NCBI GenBank assembly: GCA_031546715.1
Contig: JAVBKA010000244.1
Coordinates: 1-9,795, forward strand
DNA: 9,795 nucleotides
DNA from: JAVBKA01 sp031546715
GTDB taxonomy: Bacteria; Bacillota; Clostridia; Oscillospirales; UBA929
Direction of reading: 5' to 3'
This document shows, piece after piece, positions 5,132 through 9,795 of the stretch (the stretch's first letter is position 1; each line of letters starts with the position of its first letter). The translations under genes were made by a program, and so were the position numbers. The notes beneath the pieces were generated by a model. That model saw only the letters and a program-made list of their open reading frames with translations, searched no databases and was not told the origin of the DNA.

Positions 5132-7957
5132 ATGCGTAATTCGATTTTTGTAAAAGGTGCTAGAGAGCACAATTTGAAGAACATTGACGTTGAAATCCCA
5201 AGAGATAAGCTAGTAGTTCTGACAGGACTTTCAGGCTCAGGCAAAAGCTCCCTTGCCTTTGATACTATATATGCCGAAGGGCAGCGCAGGTACGTTGAGA
5301 GCCTGTCCGCCTACGCCCGACAGTTCCTTGGACAAATGGAAAAGCCTGATGTTGACTACATTGACGGTCTTTCCCCCGCAATTTCTATTGACCAGAAAAC
5401 CACCAGCAAAAATCCAAGGTCTACAGTTGGAACAGTTACCGAAATATATGACTATCTCCGACTTTTGTGGGCAAGAGTCGGCATTCCCCATTGCCCGCGA
5501 TGCGGAAAGGTAATCCATCAGCAGACTATTGACCAAATTATTGACCATATTATGATGCTACCAGAAGGCAGCCGAATTATGGTTATGGCTCCTGTTATCA
5601 GAGCGCGTAAGGGCGAGTACGCCAAGATTTTTGAGGACGCACGGAAGTCCGGTTACGTCCGTGTACGAGTGGACGGCAGCCTGTATGACCTTACAGAGAC
5701 CATAAAGCTTGATAAAAACAAGAAGCACAACATTGAAGTCGTAGTTGACCGCCTTGTGGTAAAGCCCGACGTTCAGCAGCGGCTTACGGACTCCGTTGAG
5801 ACAGCGTCAGCCTTGGCGTCAGGGCTTGTAATAGTTGACGTTGTGGGAGATAAGGAGCTGTTATTTTCCCAAAATTATGCCTGTGACGATTGCGGCATAT
5901 CCATAGAAGAGCTAACGCCTCGAATGTTCTCCTTTAACAACCCCTATGGTGCATGTCCCACCTGTACAGGTCTTGGCGCACAGATGAAAATCGACCCTGA
6001 ACGCATTATCCCCGACAAAAGCCTGTCACTGGCTGAAAACGCTGTTGTGGCAAGCGGTTGGGGCGGAAATGACGAAAACTCCATTGCCAGAATGTACTGG
6101 AAGGGCATCGGAGAGCATTACAGCTTTGACATTAACCTGCCCGTCAGCGACATACCAGAAGCCGCGCTGGACTGTATTTTATACGGCTCAAAAGGTGCCA
6201 AGCTAAACTTACCATTTGTCAAGGCAAACGGCTCAACGGGCATATATAAGCACCCATTTGAGGGGCTTGTGAATAACTTGGAGCGCCGCTATAAGGACAC
6301 TCAAAGTGACGGTATGCGTCAAGAGCTTGAGGAAATGATGAGCAATGTTCCATGCCCCGATTGTCATGGCAAGCGGCTCAAAAAGGAGTCCCTGGCCGTT
6401 ACCGTGGGCGGCTCGACAATCGTTGATTTTACAGAGAGATCCGTCACCTCGGCTCTGGCTTTTCTGGATACTATCACACTATCTGAAAAAGACACCATGA
6501 TTGCTGACAGAGTTTTCAGAGAAATCCGTGAACGTTTAGGGTTTTTACAGTCTGTAGGACTTGAATATTTGACACTTTCCAGAAAATCAGGCACGTTATC
6601 AGGCGGCGAAAGCCAGCGCATCAGACTTGCGACACAAATTGGCAGCTCGTTAATGGGCGTGCTGTATATATTGGACGAGCCTTCCATCGGTCTGCACCAG
6701 CGTGACAATGACAAGCTTCTCACCACGTTAAAACGGCTTCGCGATCTTGGGAATACCCTTCTGGTTGTTGAGCATGACGAGGATACGATGCGCGAAGCGG
6801 ACTATATTATCGACATTGGGACTGGGGCGGGAGTTCGTGGAGGCGAGGTCATTGCCGCGGGAACATATGAGGAAATCTGCAACGTTCCAGCGTCAATTAC
6901 AGGGCAATATCTCAGCGGCGCGAAGTTTATTCCCGTTCCTAAGAAACGGCGCAAGGGAAGCGGAAAAATCCTGAAAATTGTCAAGGCTCATGAGAATAAT
7001 CTGAAAAATGTCACCGTTGAGATTCCTCTTGCCACCCTAACCTGCGTTACAGGGGTATCAGGCTCAGGCAAAAGCTCCTTGGTGAATGAAATATTGCTGA
7101 AATCTCTATCCGCCAAGCTCAACCGTGCCCATACCCGACCGGGCGCACATGAGAAAATCGAAGGTGTCGAGCATTTAGATAAGGTAATCGACATTGACCA
7201 AAGCCCTATCGGACGAACACCGCGATCCAATCCCGCCACATATACAGGACTATTCGGCGAAATACGTGACCTTTTTTCATCCACGCAGGACGCAAAAATG
7301 CGCGGGTACACCTCTGGACGGTTCTCCTTTAACGTTCGTGGCGGACGCTGTGAAGCCTGCTGCGGTGACGGTCTTTTGAAAATTGAAATGCACTTTTTGC
7401 CTGATATATATGTCCCCTGCGACGTTTGCAAGGGTAAGCGATATAACCGTGAAACCTTGGAGGTTAAGTACAAGGGCAAAAATATTCATGAGATTTTAGA
7501 CATGACTGTTGAAGAAGGTGCAGTTTTCTTTGAAAACGTGCCTAAAATTGCCCGCAAGCTCGTTACAATGTGCGAGGTAGGTCTTGGGTACGTAAAAATC
7601 GGGCAGCCCTCCACAACACTTTCAGGCGGCGAGGCGCAGCGCGTGAAACTGTCAACAGAGCTAAGCAAGCGCGGTACTGGCAGCACCATATACATTTTGG
7701 ACGAGCCTACCACGGGTCTGCATGTGGCTGACGTTCACAAGCTTATTGAAGTACTCGACAGACTTGTGGAAGCGGGAAACACGGTTCTGGTTATTGAGCA
7801 TAATTTAGAGGTTATTAAAACTGCCGACCATATTATCGACCTTGGTCCAGAGGGCGGCGAGCGCGGCGGCGAAATCTTGGCAGTGGGAACTCCTGAGGAA
7901 GTCGCTAAGAACCCGAAGTCGTATACTGGTATATATTTGGGGCGCATTTTGAAGTAA
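5132..7957 (+). CDS. uvrA: UvrABC system protein A (excinuclease ATPase subunit)
   Basis: Damage-sensing ABC-type ATPase of nucleotide excision repair; a dimer scans DNA with UvrB and leaves once UvrB is loaded. The 941 residues contain both nucleotide-binding modules: Walker A GLSGSGKS (32-39) and GVSGSGKS (641-648), signatures LSGGES (from 489) and LSGGEA (from 830), and Walker B ILDEPS (Asp515) and ILDEPT (Asp857). All three zinc modules are intact: Cys121/124 with 251/254, Cys275/278 with 408/411, and the DNA-binding Cys740/743 with 763/766 (CX2C-X19-CX2C). I chose ATG 5132 (MRNSIFVKGAREHNL) because the family usually starts a few residues before VKGAREHNLKNI, and GGTG (5122-5125) lies 6 bases upstream. 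ATG 5120, adding four residues, is possible, but its GGAG is only 2 bases away. Cotranscribed with uvrB under LexA control and ended by a strong terminator. Confidence 0.97.
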   Translation: MRNSIFVKGAREHNLKNIDVEIPRDKLVVLTGLSGSGKSSLAFDTIYAEGQRRYVESLSAYARQFLGQMEKPDVDYIDGLSPAISIDQKTTSKNPRSTVGTVTEIYDYLRLLWARVGIPHCPRCGKVIHQQTIDQIIDHIMMLPEGSRIMVMAPVIRARKGEYAKIFEDARKSGYVRVRVDGSLYDLTETIKLDKNKKHNIEVVVDRLVVKPDVQQRLTDSVETASALASGLVIVDVVGDKELLFSQNYACDDCGISIEELTPRMFSFNNPYGACPTCTGLGAQMKIDPERIIPDKSLSLAENAVVASGWGGNDENSIARMYWKGIGEHYSFDINLPVSDIPEAALDCILYGSKGAKLNLPFVKANGSTGIYKHPFEGLVNNLERRYKDTQSDGMRQELEEMMSNVPCPDCHGKRLKKESLAVTVGGSTIVDFTERSVTSALAFLDTITLSEKDTMIADRVFREIRERLGFLQSVGLEYLTLSRKSGTLSGGESQRIRLATQIGSSLMGVLYILDEPSIGLHQRDNDKLLTTLKRLRDLGNTLLVVEHDEDTMREADYIIDIGTGAGVRGGEVIAAGTYEEICNVPASITGQYLSGAKFIPVPKKRRKGSGKILKIVKAHENNLKNVTVEIPLATLTCVTGVSGSGKSSLVNEILLKSLSAKLNRAHTRPGAHEKIEGVEHLDKVIDIDQSPIGRTPRSNPATYTGLFGEIRDLFSSTQDAKMRGYTSGRFSFNVRGGRCEACCGDGLLKIEMHFLPDIYVPCDVCKGKRYNRETLEVKYKGKNIHEILDMTVEEGAVFFENVPKIARKLVTMCEVGLGYVKIGQPSTTLSGGEAQRVKLSTELSKRGTGSTIYILDEPTTGLHVADVHKLIEVLDRLVEAGNTVLVIEHNLEVIKTADHIIDLGPEGGERGGEILAVGTPEEVAKNPKSYTGIYLGRILK

Positions 7958-7972
7958 GCAGTGAGAAACAAG

Positions 7973-8012
7973 AAGGGGCAAGGTTGGTTTTGAACCAACC
8001 TTGCCCCTTTTT
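7973..8012. terminator. Strong, probably bidirectional terminator between uvrA and the XRE gene
   Basis: A perfect 17-bp stem (7973-7989 with 7993-8009, beginning AAGGGGCAAGG) closes on a three-base loop and runs into TTTTT (8008-8012), 15 bases after the uvrA stop. On the opposite strand the stem is followed by CTTGTTTCTC, so it can also end the convergent XRE regulator transcript. It separates the uvrBA operon from the AT-rich block to its right. Confidence 0.92.
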
Positions 8013-8046
8013 AGTTGTCTCATTCACCTCAAAAAATAAATTTGAT

Positions 8047-8301
8047 TCAATTGTCATCAGACAGAAAAAAATCCGCAGATTTATCAAATATATTGCAAAG
8101 TATTTTTAACTCAATATCAGTAACATATCTTTCGCCATTCTCAATACGTTTCACTGCTGTTTTGTCAACATCAACGCCTTGAAGCTGAATTTTTTCGGCT
8201 AATAATCTTTGAGACATTTTAGGAGATGCTTCTCTTCTTAGCATTTTTACTTTTTGTCCGCATAAATTTCGAGCTCCATTACTTGCCTTATGCTTAAACA
8301 T
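8047..8301 (-). CDS. XRE-family helix-turn-helix transcriptional regulator
   Basis: An 84-residue protein that is almost entirely one Cro/C1-type DNA-binding domain. RNLCGQKVKMLRREA (11-25) is helix 1, and MSQRLLAEKI (29-38) with the following DVDKTAVKRIENGERYVT (44-61) forms the helix-turn-helix with the family's hallmark RIENG. LKILCNIFDKSADFFL (65-80) matches the usual last helices. There is no second sensor domain. I chose the ATG at 8301, not the longer frame to 8340, because GGAGTG lies 5 bases before it, the upstream ATG has no ribosome site, and the upstream extension overlaps an operator-like repeat and the probable transcription start. The coding region is about 32% G+C, well below the uvr genes. 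It faces away from an 80-codon gene across paired 19-bp repeats, so autoregulation and control of that neighbour are likely. Confidence 0.85.
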   Translation of the reverse strand: MFKHKASNGARNLCGQKVKMLRREASPKMSQRLLAEKIQLQGVDVDKTAVKRIENGERYVTDIELKILCNIFDKSADFFLSDDN

Positions 8302-8320
8302 TAAATCACTCCAAACAATT

Positions 8321-8339
8321 TGGATATTTGAATAACTCA
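8321..8339 (-). promoter_or_regulatory. Operator-like 19-bp repeat, copy 1 (XRE gene side)
   Basis: Read on the minus strand this is TGAGTTATTCAAATATCCA, identical at 16 of 19 positions to copy 2 at 8371-8389 on the + strand. It covers the probable start of XRE transcription: a possible minus-strand -10 box, TAAAAT, lies at 8350-8345, though no good -35 box accompanies it. The best guess is a site for the XRE protein itself. Confidence 0.55.
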
Positions 8340-8341
8340 TA

Positions 8342-8370
8342 TTGATTTTACAAGATTATTGTGATACAAT
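8342..8370 (+). promoter_or_regulatory. Promoter of the 80-codon gene
   Basis: TTGATT (8342-8347) and TACAAT (8365-8370) are 17 bp apart, and TGA before the -10 box makes it an extended -10 promoter. Transcription would start near 8377, inside operator-like copy 2, and copy 1 lies just upstream of the -35 box, so a repressor at either site would block it. The spacer holds a weaker dyad, TTACAA and TTGTGA (8348-8364). Confidence 0.7.
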
Positions 8371-8389
8371 TGAGTTATTGAAATACTCA
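8371..8389 (+). promoter_or_regulatory. Operator-like 19-bp repeat, copy 2 (80-codon gene side)
   Basis: TGAGTTATTGAAATACTCA is itself an imperfect palindrome with perfect outer arms (TGAGT and ACTCA). It begins directly after the -10 box of the + strand promoter and spans the expected transcription start. Its centre is 50 bp from that of copy 1, about five helical turns, which would suit cooperative binding. The regulator is inferred to be the adjacent XRE protein. Confidence 0.55.
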
Positions 8390-8410
8390 TTATTGCTAAA
8401 GGTGATGTAT

Positions 8411-8653
8411 ATGGATTTATATAAAGAAATACTAATCGAAATTCTATCAAATCAAAAGGTCAATGTGACATTTGACAAAGGGAGTTTAGAAAACCCAAAC
8501 GAAATAATCAAGAACATATGCTACAAAACACTGGAACAAATTAGGAGCGTCCTCGACGACAACAAGCTTGACGATTTTGAATGTATCGAAAAAGTAGTAG
8601 TGCTTCTTGAAGGTATTGGCTCAAAGGGTAGTTCGCGGCATGATTTTGGGTAG
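8411..8653 (+). CDS. Small acidic protein of unknown function (80 aa)
   Basis: An 80-residue soluble protein that I cannot assign to a function. ATG 8411 is preferred: AAAGGTGAT (8398-8406) gives a ribosome site 4-5 bases upstream, the ATG at 8405 is too close to it, and a TTG start at 8342 would lie inside the promoter. It has an N-terminal amphipathic helix (MDLYKEILIEILSNQ), a short strand-like segment VNVTF, then two helices (about 30-47 and 53-70) rich in Asp/Glu, Ile and Leu, and a Gly/Ser-rich tail ending in RHDFG. There is no membrane segment, Cys pair or recognisable catalytic motif. Small clostridial hypothetical proteins with a similar layout and RHDFG-like ends seem familiar, but this is recollection only. 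The first half is very AT-rich. It is divergent from the XRE gene, shares its operator region and ends at its own terminator. Confidence 0.72.
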   Translation: MDLYKEILIEILSNQKVNVTFDKGSLENPNEIIKNICYKTLEQIRSVLDDNKLDDFECIEKVVVLLEGIGSKGSSRHDFG

Positions 8654-8659
8654 AAGTGT

Positions 8660-8695
8660 AAAAAGACCCGACCTATATAAAGGTGAGGTCTTTTT
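8660..8695 (+). terminator. Rho-independent terminator after the 80-codon gene
   Basis: AAAAAGACC (8660-8668) pairs with GGTCTTTTT (8687-8695), with an inner ACCT (8671-8674) and AGGT (8681-8684) stem and a small internal loop between them. The run of five T closes the structure. It begins 7 bases after the stop codon. The matching A run on the left makes it potentially active in both directions. It marks the right edge of the AT-rich block. Confidence 0.85.
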
Positions 8696-8723
8696 AACAA
8701 CTCAAATATTGTGTAATTTCCCG

Positions 8724-8755
8724 ACGGCTTTCGACTGATATCGAAGGTTCACCGT
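8724..8755 (+). repeat. Inverted repeat in the region upstream of noc
   Basis: ACGG (8724-8727) with CCGT (8752-8755) and CTTTCGA (8728-8734) with TCGAAGG (8741-8747, one G-T pair) form a hairpin or dyad around CTGATA. It has no T run. The CTGATA loop is the likely -35 box of the noc promoter, so a protein bound to the dyad would cover it. Whether it acts as DNA operator or RNA cannot be told. Confidence 0.4.
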
Positions 8756-8763
8756 TATATACT
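8735..8763 (+). promoter_or_regulatory. Probable promoter of the Noc/ParB gene
   Basis: CTGATA (8735-8740, four of six matches to TTGACA) and TATACT (8758-8763) are separated by 17 bp. Transcription would start near 8770. That places the in-frame ATG at 8765 outside the transcript and supports the start at 8810. The weak -35 box keeps confidence moderate. Confidence 0.5.
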
Positions 8764-8809
8764 TATGTCAACCTACATACGAGGCATAACAACAATAAGG
8801 GTGGTAGCT

Positions 8810-9643
8810 ATGCAATTACTAAAGAAAAACAGTCTATTTGAAAGTACCAGAGTGTTTTTTATCAGACTTACAATGATTCGCCCAAATCCAGGGCAGCCAC
8901 GGCGCATTTTTGACACAGAAGGGCTCCGTGAGCTTGCAGAATCCATTCGACAGTACGGAGTTTTACAACCCCTGACAGTGCGCAAAATATCATCGTCCAA
9001 TTATGAATTAGTGGCAGGAGAGCGCAGACTTAGAGCCTCACGCCTTGCGGGCTTGGAGGAAGTGCCATGTATCCTCTTAGGCGCAGACGAAAAACAAAGC
9101 TCACTAATAGCACTTGTCGAAAACCTGCAACGCTGCGATTTAGACTTCTTCGAGGAAGCAGAAGGCGTACAACGGCTTATCACACAATTCGGGCTTTCCC
9201 AAGATGAAGTGGCAAAACGCATAGGAAAATCCCAATCAGCAGTGGCAAACAAGCTGCGGCTACTAAAGCACCCACCAGAGCTGATTGCGTCAATCCGAGA
9301 GCATTCACTTACAGAACGCCACGCCAGAGCCTTGCTAAGACTTGAAGATTTTGACGACAAAATGTCAGCCATAGATACCATCATCGAGCGCGGACTCAAC
9401 GTAGCCCAAACCGACGAGTACATAGACGACTACATAAGCCACATGGTAGAACCGCCCAAACTAAAAGCATTCCAGCCTCCTAAAGTCAAAACCCTGTACA
9501 TTTTCAAAGACGTAAGACTGTTCCTAAACACCGTCACCAGAGCAGTTGACACTATCAAAAAAAGCGGCATCGAAGCAGGCATCGACAAACACGAAGAAAA
9601 CGGCGAAATCGTACTGACAATCAAAATTCAAAACGGATGTTGA
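8810..9643 (+). CDS. noc: Noc/ParB-family nucleoid occlusion (or partition) protein
   Basis: A 277-residue member of the ParB/Noc CTPase clamp family. Noc binds scattered chromosomal sites and the membrane and keeps the division septum off the nucleoid; ParB binds parS near the origin. The ParB N-terminal domain is complete: IRPNPGQPRRIFD (23-35), ESIRQYGVLQPLTV (44-57), the CTP-binding ELVAGERRLRAS (66-77) and ENLQRCDLDFFEEAEG (104-119). A helix-turn-helix follows, QDEVAKRIGKSQSAVANKLR (131-150). RIGKSQSAVANKLRLL and the short SLFESTRV leader look more like Noc than Spo0J, but the paralogues are hard to separate by eye. ATG 8810 is chosen because AAGGGTGG lies 5 bases upstream and the 15-residue longer version lacks a ribosome site and probably lies outside the transcript. 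Noc usually sits with rsmG and soj-spo0J; none of those is visible here. Confidence 0.88.
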   Translation: MQLLKKNSLFESTRVFFIRLTMIRPNPGQPRRIFDTEGLRELAESIRQYGVLQPLTVRKISSSNYELVAGERRLRASRLAGLEEVPCILLGADEKQSSLIALVENLQRCDLDFFEEAEGVQRLITQFGLSQDEVAKRIGKSQSAVANKLRLLKHPPELIASIREHSLTERHARALLRLEDFDDKMSAIDTIIERGLNVAQTDEYIDDYISHMVEPPKLKAFQPPKVKTLYIFKDVRLFLNTVTRAVDTIKKSGIEAGIDKHEENGEIVLTIKIQNGC

Positions 9644-9795
9644 AGCGCATCGAGCGTTGACTTTTAAAACCATGAAATTTTGAAAAAAACCTCAGACGAC
9701 CGCAATGGTCGCACCAACGAGAATAAAAATAGCAAAAGTATACCGAAAAGTCAGCAACCCCACAGCGGACGGCAAGAGCAGAGCCCTTGCCCTAC
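9644..9795. other. Non-assigned region at the window edge
   Basis: No confident gene is visible in these 152 bases. A weak five-pair hairpin (AGCGC 9644-9648, GCGTT 9654-9658) followed by TTTT at 9662-9665 might help end noc transcription. A frame open to the window edge starts at ATG 9705 on the + strand (30 codons, beginning MVAPTRIKIAKVYRK) but has no ribosome site. An antisense frame running in from the edge gives a hydrophobic end (TFAIFILVGATIAVV) and stops just before a hairpin (CGACC 9697-9701, GGTCG 9707-9711) and a T-rich tract on that strand. GGCAAGAGCAGAGCCCTTGCC (9771-9791) is a further near-perfect inverted repeat. Confidence 0.3.

Noticed and set aside
6988..7479. 163-codon open frame antisense to uvrA
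   Set aside because: It lies wholly inside the highly conserved second ATPase module of uvrA and shows no protein-like motifs of its own.
8302..8340. Longer start for the XRE regulator
   Set aside because: No Shine-Dalgarno, and the extra 13 codons coincide with operator copy 1; GGAGTG precedes the internal ATG.
8342..8410. Upstream TTG start giving a 103-residue version of the 80-aa protein
   Set aside because: The codons would lie in the promoter and operator, before the predicted transcription start; ATG 8411 has a proper ribosome site.
8047..8653. Toxin-antitoxin pair made of the XRE gene and the 80-aa gene
   Set aside because: The genes are divergent rather than in one operon, neither resembles a known toxin, and no HigB, HipA or RelE-like motif is present. 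It remains only a loose possibility.
8716..8729. ATTTCCCG resembles the left half of the Bacillus Noc-binding site (ATTTCCCGGGAAAT)
   Set aside because: Only 9 of 14 bases match, and the right half is essentially absent, so a half site of this length upstream of noc could easily be chance.
8765..8809. Longer Noc start at ATG 8765
   Set aside because: No ribosome site at a workable distance, the position precedes the predicted transcription start, and the family-like SLFES...IRPNP region begins after 8810.
1..9795. tRNA, rRNA, CRISPR array, IS element, phage attachment site
   Set aside because: No cloverleaf-like sequence, regularly spaced repeats, transposase or integrase motifs, or flanking direct repeats could be found by eye on either strand.

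Overview
The window reads as a piece of chromosome from a low- to mid-G+C Firmicute, most likely a member of the class Clostridia. The signs are strong AGGAGG-type ribosome binding sites, sigma-A-like promoters, a Gram-positive (DinR-type) LexA operator at uvrB, clostridial-style UvrA and UvrB, and a Noc/ParB-type nucleoid occlusion protein, which is a Firmicute hallmark. No rRNA, tRNA, CRISPR array, insertion sequence or phage structural gene was seen.

Layout. Positions 1-200 are the end of a methyl-accepting chemotaxis protein, closed by a terminator. A 12-helix MFS transporter follows (318-1526, +). It converges with a small radical SAM protein carrying extra C-terminal cysteines (1519-2301, -). 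The two genes overlap by 8 bp, and the apparent MFS terminator lies inside the antisense radical SAM reading frame. Back-to-back promoters separate the radical SAM gene from an uncharacterised membrane protein (2423-2947, +). Next is the nucleotide excision repair pair uvrB (3091-5049) and uvrA (5132-7957). It is driven by a near-consensus promoter whose spacer holds a LexA box, and it ends at a strong 17-bp-stem terminator. UvrA dimers find bulky DNA lesions and load UvrB, which verifies damage and recruits UvrC. uvrC is not in this window.

Between the uvrBA terminator and the next gene is a strikingly AT-rich block (about 33% G+C over 8041-8640, against roughly 55-60% in short uvrBA samples). 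It holds a small XRE-type regulator (8047-8301, -) and a divergent 80-codon gene of unknown function (8411-8653, +). Two 19-bp copies of one operator-like sequence lie in opposite orientation, 50 bp apart centre to centre, with the shared promoter region between them. This is the best candidate in the window for a little-described, self-regulating module, probably acquired.

The last gene is a Noc/ParB-family protein (8810-9643, +) with its own promoter. The final 152 bases hold no confident gene. The main uncertainties are start codons, for which reasons are given, and every regulatory call, since these rest on sequence pattern alone.
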